From an uncultured Varibaculum sp. (GTDB lineage Bacteria > Actinomycetota > Actinomycetes > Actinomycetales > Actinomycetaceae), in NCBI RefSeq assembly GCF_902489465.1, contig NZ_CABTZZ010000001.1, positions 1 through 64,000 on the forward strand: 64,000 bases of DNA, given 5' to 3'. Under the pieces are notes generated by a model. The model was not told the origin of the DNA. It made no database searches and saw only the letters and a list, made by a program, of their open reading frames with translations. Shown here in pieces: positions 31,962-40,002 of the stretch. The stretch's first letter is position 1, and each line of letters opens with the position of its first letter. Both the position numbers and the translations under genes were made by a program.

Positions 31962-32276
31962 TGCAGGTCACCGCACTTACTCGGATAGAATCTGAGCCCC
32001 ACGTCTTAACTGCGCCACAGCTACTCAGAAATAATAATCTCCTGATTGTGTGCCACTGCTCGAATCAGGTCGTAGTTTCACATCTCCTCAAGTTAGTTAG
32101 GATACCTGGGAGATTGTGGCTGTATTCAAATCTCTATCTAGGTGGTTATTGTCGCCTGTGTCTTTTCTATGCAGGTAGTGAGATTTACATTTCACGGTAC
32201 CGAGCGGGGGGGGGTAAAAGGCTCGTTGAACGCCGCTTGGTAACATTTTTTCTCCGGTTGTCATATCGTTAGAAGA
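31962..32276. other. Rest of the xerD-parA gap: half-copy of the element and a G9 tract
   Basis: At about 31967-31990 CACCGCACTTACTCGGATA repeats the right-hand internal strand of the adjacent 106-nt element with few changes, but no left half is present. A more decayed likeness, GCTACTCAGAAATAAT, follows near 32021. Nine consecutive G residues lie at 32206-32214, about 63 bases before parA. No gene is seen. Confidence 0.5.
32264..32269 (+). promoter_or_regulatory. Leaderless -10 box of parA
   Basis: TATCGT lies 7 bases before GTG 32277. Confidence 0.45.
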
Positions 32277-33137
32277 GTGAGTGAGATTCAACCTGGTTTG
32301 ATGCCCCCGCCAACCCCGAAGGATGCGGAGTTTCCCGCACCTGCGCCCCTACAGTCCCATGGGCCTGCGCGAATTATTGCTATGTGCAACCAAAAAGGCG
32401 GGGTCGGCAAAACTACCACCACCATAAACTTGGCAGCGTCTTTGGCAGAGTATGGCCGCAAAGTGCTGATCGTAGATTTCGATCCCCAAGGCGCCGCCAC
32501 TGCCGGGTTGGGGGTAAACGGCAACGACTTGGACGCGACTATCTATAATGTTCTCCTTGATCGCAACGTTAACGTGGAGCAGGTTATTCATCCCACCGCG
32601 ATCGAGGGTATGGATCTGGTGCCGGCCAATATTGATCTTTCGGCTGCCGAGATTCAAATGGTTAACGAGGTCGCCCGGGAAATGGCTCTTGCCCGCGCCC
32701 TCCATCCGGTGAGTGACAAATATGACGTGATCTTGATTGACTGTCAACCCTCCCTGGGGTTGCTCACCGTTAACGCCCTGACGGCGGCTCACGGGGTAAT
32801 GATCCCGATGGAAACCGAGTTTTTTGCGCTGCGCGGGGTAGCGCTACTGGTAGAAACCATTGAAAAAGTCCGTGACCGCCTCAACCCGAAACTTAAAATT
32901 GACGGGATTTTAGCGACTATGGTCGATACCCGCACTCTGCATTCGCGAGAAGTAATGGAGCGCTTACAAGAAGCCTTCGGGGATCGGGTCTATCAGACGG
33001 TGATTCGCCGTACTGTAAAGTTCCCGGATGCTTCGGTGGCGACCGAACCGATCACTACTTTTGCGCCCTCCCATGCGGGAGCCGAGGCTTACCGGCAGTT
33101 GGCGCGCGAGGTTATTGCTCGTGGTGACACCGCCTAA
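32277..33137 (+). CDS. parA: ParA family ATPase
   Basis: Deviant-Walker ATPase of 286 residues, Soj/ParA-like. CNQKGGVGKTTTTINLA is the P-loop with the signature lysine (about residues 37-53). VLIVDFDPQGAATAGLG is the A' motif and VILIDCQPSLGLLTVNAL the Walker B. No parB follows; it heads the scpA-scpB block, as in mycobacteria, where this paralogue is distinct from the main parAB locus. A role alongside condensin in chromosome organisation is likely (inference). The first 30 residues are Pro-rich and non-conserved. It starts with GTG 32277 and overlaps scpA by 17 bases. Confidence 0.9.
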   Translation: MSEIQPGLMPPPTPKDAEFPAPAPLQSHGPARIIAMCNQKGGVGKTTTTINLAASLAEYGRKVLIVDFDPQGAATAGLGVNGNDLDATIYNVLLDRNVNVEQVIHPTAIEGMDLVPANIDLSAAEIQMVNEVAREMALARALHPVSDKYDVILIDCQPSLGLLTVNALTAAHGVMIPMETEFFALRGVALLVETIEKVRDRLNPKLKIDGILATMVDTRTLHSREVMERLQEAFGDRVYQTVIRRTVKFPDASVATEPITTFAPSHAGAEAYRQLAREVIARGDTA

Positions 33138-34005
33138 CTCGTCGGCAGTTCCCAGTAATCTCCAAGAGGTAAACGGGGAGGAGGCAGCGCTTTTCCCCTC
33201 CCAGCTAGCCGGGAAGACGGATCCCGAAAAAGCGCCTCCCTTTGAACTGGAACTAGAGGTATTCTCCGGGCCACTAGATCTGCTCCTCACCCTAATCATC
33301 AAGAACAAACTGGATATTACCGAAGTCGCATTAGCGCAGGTAACCGATGAGTTTATTGCCTATATGCAGGCGTTTCCGGATTTATCGCAAGCCTCCCAGT
33401 TCCTAGAAATTGCGGCAACTTTGCTCAACATCAAGGCCAGCCAGTTGCTACCCGGAGAAGAAACCGAGGAACTGGATCCGGAATACTTAGAGGCGCGTGA
33501 CCTGCTGTTTTCTCGGCTCTTGCAATATCGTGCCTATAAAGAAGTAGCAGAATATTTACGAGTGCGCATCGGGGAAGGAGGAGCCTACTATCCGCGGGAA
33601 GTTCCCCTGCCCGCCAAGTTCGCGCGTCTATTGCCGTCGCTGCGAGTGGATTTCACCCCCGAAGATTTAGCCCACGCCGCCGCCGAAGCCTTTACCCGCC
33701 GCCCTCCTCAAGTATCCCTGTCCCATCTGCACCTGCCGCAAGCCTCCCTGGCAGAGCAAGCCCAAATCGTGGTTGCCGAGTTAAAAAGCAGTGGCAAAGC
33801 TAGCTTCAGCGAGCTGAGTCGGTCCGCCAAAAATGCTACCGAAAGAGTTACCCGTTTCTTAGCTTTACTGGAGCTCTACCGACACCGCTGCGTGGAATTT
33901 ACCCAGGAGAGCGCGCTGGACGAACTATATGTGACCCTGGAAACCAAGGAAATTCCCGACTTTACCAACTTTATTTTCGATGAATATGGAGCCACCGATG
34001 ACTAA
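33121..34005 (+). CDS. scpA: Segregation and condensation protein ScpA
   Basis: Kleisin subunit of the SMC-ScpAB condensin, about 294 residues. The N-terminal SMC-neck-binding domain is FELELEVFSGPLDLLLTLIIKNKLDITEV. Helices including FLEIAATLLNIKASQLLP follow, and a C-terminal winged helix around VTRFLALLELYRHRCVEFTQ binds the SMC head. The start is GTG 33121 or GTG 33124 within the end of parA. The first 38 residues are an unconserved extension. It overlaps scpB by 8 bases. Confidence 0.93.
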   Translation: MVTPPNSSAVPSNLQEVNGEEAALFPSQLAGKTDPEKAPPFELELEVFSGPLDLLLTLIIKNKLDITEVALAQVTDEFIAYMQAFPDLSQASQFLEIAATLLNIKASQLLPGEETEELDPEYLEARDLLFSRLLQYRAYKEVAEYLRVRIGEGGAYYPREVPLPAKFARLLPSLRVDFTPEDLAHAAAEAFTRRPPQVSLSHLHLPQASLAEQAQIVVAELKSSGKASFSELSRSAKNATERVTRFLALLELYRHRCVEFTQESALDELYVTLETKEIPDFTNFIFDEYGATDD

Positions 34006-34570
34006 CTGCGCTGATGAACAGCTGCTGGCCGCCTTGGAAGCAATATTGATTGTAGCCAGCGAGCCGCTCAGCCCCGAGGAACTCGCGCCACGCCTGAAAA
34101 GCCCTCCCCAACAGGTAAAAGCGGCATTAGAGCAACTGCGTGCCGAATATGCGGGCGAAACTTCTCGTCCTCACGGATTCGTGTTACGCAACGTGGCCGG
34201 GGGGTGGCGGATCTATTCCGCCCCCGCGCAAGAAGAAATCGTTGCCAACTTCCTCACCCAGGGGGGAACCTCCCATTTATCAAATCCGGCTTTAGAAACC
34301 TTAGCCGTGATTGCTTACCGGCAACCGGTTTCCCGCTCAGTAATCGCCGGTATTAGGGGAGTGAGCGTAGATGGGGTAGTGCGCACCTTGTTGGCGCATG
34401 ATCTGATTGAAGAAGTTGAGCGAACCGAGTCTGGGGCGATTCTTTACGGCACCACCACCAGTTTCTTAGAACGGATGGGACTGGCCAGCCTGGAGGAGCT
34501 CCCGCCGCTAGCACCACATTTGCCGGCTAATGAAGAGTTAGATGAGTTAGAAGCCCGGCTCAAACAATAA
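33998..34570 (+). CDS. scpB: Segregation and condensation protein ScpB
   Basis: Winged-helix partner of ScpA in condensin, 190 residues. LLAALEAILIVASEPLSPEELA opens the first winged helix. NPALETLAVIAYRQPVSRSVIAGIRGV and DLIEEV are the strongest family signatures, in the second. I place the start at ATG 33998, overlapping the scpA stop by 8 bases, with GGAG seven bases before it. Confidence 0.94.
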   Translation: MTNCADEQLLAALEAILIVASEPLSPEELAPRLKSPPQQVKAALEQLRAEYAGETSRPHGFVLRNVAGGWRIYSAPAQEEIVANFLTQGGTSHLSNPALETLAVIAYRQPVSRSVIAGIRGVSVDGVVRTLLAHDLIEEVERTESGAILYGTTTSFLERMGLASLEELPPLAPHLPANEELDELEARLKQ

Positions 34571-34627
34571 ATTTGCCTCCGCGATAGGATGAGGACAGTT
34601 AAGAAAAAACCAATAGGAGAAGCCAAG

Positions 34628-35491
34628 TTGACTGATCTTAGTTCCTATCAGGAAAGCGATGAGGGTACCGACCGGCAGGGGCGACCAGCAGATAAGATTC
34701 CCCTAGCCCCGATGCCGCCGCGACGTAAAAACCCGCAGGTGGTGGCAAAATCGCAAGCATCTACCGAAAGTGGCAAAGAAGAACGACTACAAAAGGTCTT
34801 GGCGGCCGCCGGGGTAGCATCTCGGCGTGCTTGTGAAAAACTGATCGTTTCTGGACGGGTGAAAGTCAACGGTAAAGTAGTGCGCGAGTTAGGCACCAAA
34901 GTTGATCCCGATCAGGTGATGCTGCATGTAGATGGACAGCTAGTGATGATAGATGATTCCCGGGTCACTATCGCCCTAAATAAGCCCACCGGGGTGGAAT
35001 CTTCCCTCCGCGGCGACCCTCACGATCTCACCCAATTTTTGACCGACTACCGGGAACGACTGTTCCATGTGGGCAGACTAGACGTGGATACTTCCGGGCT
35101 GTTACTGCTTACTAATGATGGGGAACTGGCCAACCGTCTCACCCATCCCTCCTGGGAGGTGCCAAAAACCTATCTAGCTACCGTTAAGGGCAAATTTACC
35201 GGTAAGACTGCCCAAGAGCTGCTTTCCGGAATCATGTTGGAGGACGGGTTTGCGCAAGCTGACCGGGTATCAATAAAAGGTACTCATGGCGGGCTCACCC
35301 TAGTGGAAATTGAGCTGCATCTGGGCAGAAACCGGATTGTGCGCCGCATGTTAGAAGAGGTAGGAGCTCCGGTGATGGAATTATCCCGGATCGCGCACGG
35401 CACTGTGAAACTGGGGACATTGCCCCTGGGAGCCACCCGTCGCCTCTCAAAGCCTGAGCTGAGTGTGCTGATGAAGAGCGTCGGCCTTTAG
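34628..35491 (+). CDS. rluB: RluB/RsuA-family rRNA pseudouridine synthase
   Basis: Modifies uridine in 23S rRNA. About 287 residues: a 50-residue polar N-terminal extension, an S4 RNA-binding domain (RLQKVLAAAGVASRRACEKL, then GRVKVNG), and the synthase domain with the catalytic aspartate in GRLDVDTSGLLLLTNDGELA and the downstream LGRNRIVRRMLEEVG. I chose TTG 34628 because AGGAG lies 8 bases upstream; an in-frame ATG at 34589 is an alternative that would add 13 residues. It is part of the segregation operon, as in mycobacteria. Confidence 0.9.
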   Translation: MTDLSSYQESDEGTDRQGRPADKIPLAPMPPRRKNPQVVAKSQASTESGKEERLQKVLAAAGVASRRACEKLIVSGRVKVNGKVVRELGTKVDPDQVMLHVDGQLVMIDDSRVTIALNKPTGVESSLRGDPHDLTQFLTDYRERLFHVGRLDVDTSGLLLLTNDGELANRLTHPSWEVPKTYLATVKGKFTGKTAQELLSGIMLEDGFAQADRVSIKGTHGGLTLVEIELHLGRNRIVRRMLEEVGAPVMELSRIAHGTVKLGTLPLGATRRLSKPELSVLMKSVGL

Positions 35492-35500
35492 GGTGGAACT

Positions 35501-36631
35501 ATGGCAAATACGCACTCGCCACTTTCTGGCACCGAGGTAGGTACCACCGGCCCAGTATTGATTATCGGAGCCGGCCTACTAGGTGCGTCCTTGGGTATGC
35601 GACTGAGCAAGCTGGGACTCCCGGTTTTTTTACGGGATATTTATCCGGTAGTTAGCGCGCTGGCCTGCGATATGGGTGCCGGTAATACCTGGGAGGAAAG
35701 TTCGGCCGAACCCGCCCTAGTAGTGGTAGCCACCCCGCCAGATGTCGCTGCTGATCAGGTGGTCGCCGCGTTAAAAGAGTTCCCGGGTGCCCTCGTTACC
35801 GATGTGGCCTCGGTAAAAAGCGTGATTTTAGAGGAAATTAAGCAGGCGGGGGCAGATCTAACTCGCTACGTAGGCTCGCACCCGATGGCGGGGAGAGAAC
35901 GTTCCGGGACGGCCTTTGCCCGCGAAGACCTGTTTGAATCTCGCCCCTGGGTGATAGTTCCCAATGAGCAAACCCAGCCGGGCGCAGTTTTAGCAATGCG
36001 TAGTCTCGCTTTAGATGTAGGTTCATTGCCGCTGCAATTAGATGCGGATACACACGACCAATCTGTGGCTTTGGTTTCGCATGTTCCCCAATTGGTGTCT
36101 TCACTGTTGGCCGCGCAACTGGCAAAAGCGATGCCCCAGTCTTTAGGGCTAGCAGGGCAAGGACTGCGCGACACCACCCGGATTGCTTCTTCTGATCCGG
36201 CTCTCTGGGCAGCCATCATAGCAGGTAACGCTGAACAGGTAGCGAAAGTGCTACGGGGATTTAGTGATGACATGCAGCAAGTATTGCACGCCCTCGAACA
36301 TCCGGGAGCTGCAATTCCTTCCCCCAGTTTGGTGGGAGCGGTAACTTTAGCTATGCGGCAAGGTAACTTGGGAGTGGCGCGTATTCCCGGTAAACACGGC
36401 GGAGCACCCCGGCGTTACCAGGAAGTAATGGTAAAGGTTCCCGATGAACCCGGAACTTTAGGACAGCTTTTCCAAGCGGTAGGCGATACCGGTATCAATA
36501 TTGAGGATTTAGAGCTAGAACATTCCCCAGGAGCTGCCTTCGGGATAGCCCGTTTGGCCATTGAGCCTAACTCCGCGGCATTGCTAGCCGAAAAACTGGA
36601 GATAAAAGGCTGGGAAATCGTGGCTTCTTAG
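35501..36631 (+). CDS. tyrA: Prephenate dehydrogenase
   Basis: NAD(P)-dependent dehydrogenase of tyrosine synthesis, 376 residues. The Rossmann motif is IIGAGLLGASLG (about 21-32). GSHPMAGRERSG holds the catalytic histidine, and a second conserved His is in LVSHVPQLVSSLLA. A C-terminal ACT domain (about 305-376, VKVPDEPGTLGQLFQAVGDTGINIEDLELEH) suggests feedback control by an amino acid, probably tyrosine. It follows rluB by 9 bases in the same run of genes; this placement between rluB and cmk is seen in Actinomycetales and Bifidobacteriales. Confidence 0.9.
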   Translation: MANTHSPLSGTEVGTTGPVLIIGAGLLGASLGMRLSKLGLPVFLRDIYPVVSALACDMGAGNTWEESSAEPALVVVATPPDVAADQVVAALKEFPGALVTDVASVKSVILEEIKQAGADLTRYVGSHPMAGRERSGTAFAREDLFESRPWVIVPNEQTQPGAVLAMRSLALDVGSLPLQLDADTHDQSVALVSHVPQLVSSLLAAQLAKAMPQSLGLAGQGLRDTTRIASSDPALWAAIIAGNAEQVAKVLRGFSDDMQQVLHALEHPGAAIPSPSLVGAVTLAMRQGNLGVARIPGKHGGAPRRYQEVMVKVPDEPGTLGQLFQAVGDTGINIEDLELEHSPGAAFGIARLAIEPNSAALLAEKLEIKGWEIVAS

Positions 36632-36753
36632 CTTATTCGCTTTAGAGATTAGCGAGGAAGCTATCCTAAACGACTATAAATGGCATAGTATCTAAGGGTA
36701 GGGGACGCATTTGCGCGTTCCAGTAATAATGCTTTCAGAAGGGTTATAACGCT

Positions 36754-37464
36754 ATGTTAGGTGACGGTTCGCAATACGTTAGCCAGCAGATTCTCGGAGC
36801 CGGCTTGGTAATCGCCATTGATGGCCCCAGCGGGGCAGGCAAATCTACCATCGCGCGCCTATCTGCTGCGGAGCTAGGCACTAACTTTTTAAACACTGGC
36901 GCCATGTATCGCGCCCTCACCTGGTACGCGCTGCAGCAAGGAACAGATTTAAACGATCCGGCGGCGCTGACTGTGCTGGCCGGTTCAATTCCGATGCAGG
37001 TAGAAGCGGTTGCCCATGCCCCGCGTGTCCTAATTGAGGGGCGCGATGTGACTCGTTTCCTGCACTCGGAGGAAGTAAATAACGCGGTCAGCCAGGTTAG
37101 CGCGGTTCCCGGGGTGCGTGAACAGATGATTGCCCGCCAGCGGCAAATTATTCAGGCTGCCCAAGCATCCGGGCGGGGGATCGTAGCCGAAGGGCGCGAT
37201 ATTACTACCGTGGTCGCACCAAATGCGGACGTTAAGATTTTGCTCACCGCCTCCCCCGAGGTGCGAGAGCAGCGCCGTGCCCAACAGGCAGGGGCAGGCA
37301 GCGATGCGGTAGCCGCTCGTGACCTAGCTGACTCGCAGGTAAATAACTTCACTACTCCAGCTCCCGGAGTTGAGCTGCTGGATTCCTCTGACCTGGATGA
37401 GCAAGAAACTATGGAAGCAGTAGTGGAAATCGTAGGGCGGGCTTTCCGGGCTCGTCAAGGCTGA
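36754..37464 (+). CDS. cmk: Cytidylate kinase
   Basis: Phosphorylates CMP and dCMP using ATP, 236 residues. The P-loop is IDGPSGAGKSTIARL (about 23-37). LNTGAMYRALTWYAL is the NMP-binding segment, RQRQIIQAAQASGRGIVAEGRDITTVV the central signature, and REQRRAQQ the lid. The first 17 residues are an unconserved extension. AGAAGGG lies upstream of ATG 36754. der follows, but with its own leaderless -10 box. Confidence 0.94.
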   Translation: MLGDGSQYVSQQILGAGLVIAIDGPSGAGKSTIARLSAAELGTNFLNTGAMYRALTWYALQQGTDLNDPAALTVLAGSIPMQVEAVAHAPRVLIEGRDVTRFLHSEEVNNAVSQVSAVPGVREQMIARQRQIIQAAQASGRGIVAEGRDITTVVAPNADVKILLTASPEVREQRRAQQAGAGSDAVAARDLADSQVNNFTTPAPGVELLDSSDLDEQETMEAVVEIVGRAFRARQG

Positions 37465-37492
37465 GGTTTCGCCAAAGCCCCCTGCACTCGCC

Positions 37493-37498
37493 TAAACT
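37493..37498 (+). promoter_or_regulatory. Leaderless -10 box of der
   Basis: TAAACT lies 7 bases before GTG 37506. Confidence 0.5.
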
Positions 37499-37505
37499 GA
37501 AATGC

Positions 37506-38945
37506 GTGAGTGAAGACCTAAACCCTGCGGATTCTGCTAATCTGCTCAATGAAATTGAGCTACAAGAAGACGACCTGGAGCTGCTTGCGGGCGAAGCTGC
37601 GGCCTCGCAAATGCCGGATGCTCGCGCACTACCGGTACTAGCGGTTATCGGGCGCCCAAACGTAGGTAAATCCACCTTGGTTAACCGAATTTTGGGGCGG
37701 CGCGCTGCGGTAGTACAAGACCAGCCGGGAGTAACCCGTGACCGGGTACGTTACCAGGCACAGTGGGCAGGCAAAGATTTCCAATTGCTAGACACGGGCG
37801 GTTGGGAATTGGGCGTCAAAGGTTTGGATCAGATGGTGGCCGCGCAAGCCGAAGCCTCCATCCAGCTTGCCGATGCGGTGCTATTTGTGACTGATGCCCA
37901 AGTGGGCGCCACCGAAACCGATATGCAGATTGCTCGGATTTTGCAGCGCTGCAATAGACCAGTGATTCTAGTAGCCAATAAGGTTGATTCTGAACGGGTA
38001 GAGGCCGATGCCGCTGCCCTGTGGTCACTGGGATTAGGTGAACCCTTCCCGCTGTCTGCCCTGCATGGGAGAGGCAGTGGTGACCTGTTGGATAAAGCAA
38101 TTGCGATGCTGCCGGAACAATCCCAGTACTCGCGGGCGCTTCCTGAAGGCAGTCCTGGCAGAGTCGCCTTGATTGGGCGGCCTAATGTGGGTAAATCCTC
38201 GCTGCTGAACGCCCTCGCCGGTTCGCAGCGAGTGGTGGTCAACGAACTGGCAGGCACTACCCGTGATCCGGTAGATGAAGTAATTGAGATCGCTGGGGTT
38301 CCTTGGATTTTCGTGGATACCGCTGGGATTCGCCGGCGAATGCTCAAGAGCCGGGGCGCCGACTTTTATGCTTCTTTGCGTACCCAAAGCGCGATCGAAG
38401 AAGCCGAGGTAGCCATGGTGCTGTTAGATGCTTCCCAGTCCTTGGCTAGCGCCGATATCAGGATAATTGAGGAAGTTATCTCTGCGGGGCGGGCGCTGGT
38501 ACTGGTAAATAATAAGTGGGACTTACTAGACGAGAAACGCCGTCACGACTTGGAACGTGAATGGGAATTGCAGCTGTCTCACGTGGATTGGGCGCCGCGG
38601 ATTAATCTTTCTGCGAAAACCGCCTGGCATACTAACCGGATCCAGGGAGCTTTAGCGCAGGCACTTGCCGGTTGGAATACCCGGATTTCTACCAGTGAAC
38701 TAAATACTTTCCTGGGACGTTTAGTTGCCGAACATCCCCACCCGGTTAGAGGAGGGAAACAACCGCGGATCATGTTCGCTACTCAGGTTTCTGCGGCTCC
38801 GCCCCGATTCGTGTTCTTTACTACCGGGTTCTTAGATCCGGCATATCGGCGTTTTATCGAGAATCGGCTACGCGAAGAGTACGGTTTTGTCGGTAGCCCT
38901 ATCCAGATCTCGGTGCGAGTGCGCGAACGCCGCAAGCGTAACTAA
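37506..38945 (+). CDS. der: Ribosome biogenesis GTPase Der (EngA)
   Basis: Tandem GTPase needed for 50S ribosome assembly, 479 residues. The first G domain has GRPNVGKSTLVNRI and NKVDSE; the second has GRPNVGKSSLLNAL, DTAGIRRR and NNKWDLLD. A KH-like C-terminal domain ends in YGFVGSPIQISVRVRERRK. The 45-residue acidic N-terminal extension is usual in actinobacteria. The start is GTG 37506. Confidence 0.95.
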   Translation: MSEDLNPADSANLLNEIELQEDDLELLAGEAAASQMPDARALPVLAVIGRPNVGKSTLVNRILGRRAAVVQDQPGVTRDRVRYQAQWAGKDFQLLDTGGWELGVKGLDQMVAAQAEASIQLADAVLFVTDAQVGATETDMQIARILQRCNRPVILVANKVDSERVEADAAALWSLGLGEPFPLSALHGRGSGDLLDKAIAMLPEQSQYSRALPEGSPGRVALIGRPNVGKSSLLNALAGSQRVVVNELAGTTRDPVDEVIEIAGVPWIFVDTAGIRRRMLKSRGADFYASLRTQSAIEEAEVAMVLLDASQSLASADIRIIEEVISAGRALVLVNNKWDLLDEKRRHDLEREWELQLSHVDWAPRINLSAKTAWHTNRIQGALAQALAGWNTRISTSELNTFLGRLVAEHPHPVRGGKQPRIMFATQVSAAPPRFVFFTTGFLDPAYRRFIENRLREEYGFVGSPIQISVRVRERRKRN

Positions 38946-39180
38946 CCCCGCCCGCTCGGCTGGCACCAGGCAGTAGGGGCAAGTGTGCTTCCGCGCCGAT
39001 GTCTGCCTAGAAAAATAGTTATTATCCGGGTTGATTGTGTCTTAGTGAGGATTTTCATAACGGGTATTTTTAGGGCGGATCGAGCGCAGAATACTCAATG
39101 ATCCCGGGTTAATCGGGAATGCAACAGAGTAAATAACGCGCGGTCAAAACGCTGATACCTTGGGTTTAAGCCCTGATCAG
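38946..39180. other. Gap after der with no recognised feature
   Basis: A 235-base stretch up to the tRNA-Leu gene. I see a short ATCCCGGGTTAATCGGGAAT imperfect hairpin near 39101-39120 and no gene. The far end of this stretch lies downstream of the minus-strand tRNA. Confidence 0.3.
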
Positions 39181-39266
39181 TACCTCGAGTGGGACTCGAA
39201 CCCACATGTCCGGTGAAGGACGGCGGATTTTGAATCCGCTGCGTCTACCAATTCCGCCATCGAGGC
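39181..39266 (-). tRNA. tRNA-Leu (anticodon CAA)
   Basis: An 86-nt class II cloverleaf on the minus strand. The acceptor GCCTCGA pairs with TCGAGGT, the anticodon loop is TTCAAAA with anticodon CAA (reads UUG), and a long variable arm (CGTCCTTCACCGGACAT) is present. The discriminator is A and CCA is not encoded. Its long arm contrasts with the TAA tRNA at 15047. Confidence 0.95.
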
Positions 39267-39303
39267 TTTTTCGTAACGCTGTAAAGCGCGACGGGTTTCA
39301 GTC

Positions 39304-39309
39304 TAATAT
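39304..39309 (+). promoter_or_regulatory. Leaderless -10 box of the ANTAR regulator gene
   Basis: TAATAT lies 6 bases before GTG 39316. Confidence 0.55.
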
Positions 39310-39315
39310 AGACAC

Positions 39316-39924
39316 GTGGCAACTTCGAAATCTAATACTAAAAATAATCAGACTGTCTCACCTAAAGTGCTGGTAGCTGAGGATGAAACCCTGATCCGCC
39401 TGGATATTGTGGAAACTCTCACTGATGCCGGCTACGAAGTAGTAGCCGAAGCCGGAGATGGAGAGGCCGCCTATCAGGCAGCCTTGGAAAATCATCCTGA
39501 CCTGTGCGTAATGGATGTGAAGATGCCTAAAATGGACGGAATTACGGCTGCGGAAAAGATTATGAAAGAAATCTCTTGCGCAGTAGTGATGCTCACCGCA
39601 TTTTCGCAAAAAGAGTTGGTGGAACGGGCGCGAGATGCTGGTGCCATGGCCTATGTGGTTAAACCTTTCACTCCCGCTGAACTCTTACCCGCGATCGAAA
39701 TCGCGCTTTCCCGGCATGCAGAGATTCAATCTTTGGAAGGTGAAGTAGCCGACTTACAGGATCGTTTCGAGACTCGCAAAGTAGTGGATCGGGCTAAAGG
39801 GCTACTGATGGAAAACATGGAAATGAGCGAGCCGGATGCCTTCCGTTGGATCCAGACCACCTCCATGAATCGGCGCCTCACTATGCGAGAAGTCGCAGAA
39901 GCAGTGGTAGAACAGATCGGGTAA
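39316..39924 (+). CDS. pdtaR: Response regulator with ANTAR RNA-binding output domain (PdtaR-like)
   Basis: Two-component regulator of 202 residues. The receiver domain (about 15-130) has the acidic pair in VLVAEDETLIRLDIV, the phosphorylated Asp in CVMDVKMPKMDG (about residue 74), Thr in VMLTAFSQ and Lys in YVVKPFTP. The C-terminal ANTAR domain (about 140-200, VVDRAKGLLMENMEMSEPDAFRW) binds tandem hairpins in target mRNAs and prevents termination. M. tuberculosis Rv1626 (PdtaR) has the same domain order and lies near polA. Its partner kinase (PdtaS) is not in this window. Confidence 0.92.
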   Translation: MATSKSNTKNNQTVSPKVLVAEDETLIRLDIVETLTDAGYEVVAEAGDGEAAYQAALENHPDLCVMDVKMPKMDGITAAEKIMKEISCAVVMLTAFSQKELVERARDAGAMAYVVKPFTPAELLPAIEIALSRHAEIQSLEGEVADLQDRFETRKVVDRAKGLLMENMEMSEPDAFRWIQTTSMNRRLTMREVAEAVVEQIG

Positions 39925-40002
39925 AACCGGTTTGAACAGCAACTATAGTCGGTTGCTGTAGGGATAAGGCCTTTCCTCTAGGATAGCTAATAGGAGGAAA
40001 AC

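Noticed and set aside
32048..32272. Plus-strand frame of 74 codons in the xerD-parA gap
   Set aside because: No ribosome site, runs through the G9 tract, and the peptide has an unnatural Cys/Tyr/Arg-rich composition.
39181..39266. tRNA-Leu as an integration site
   Set aside because: No partial tRNA copy or integrase gene is found nearby; flanking genes follow the conserved order.
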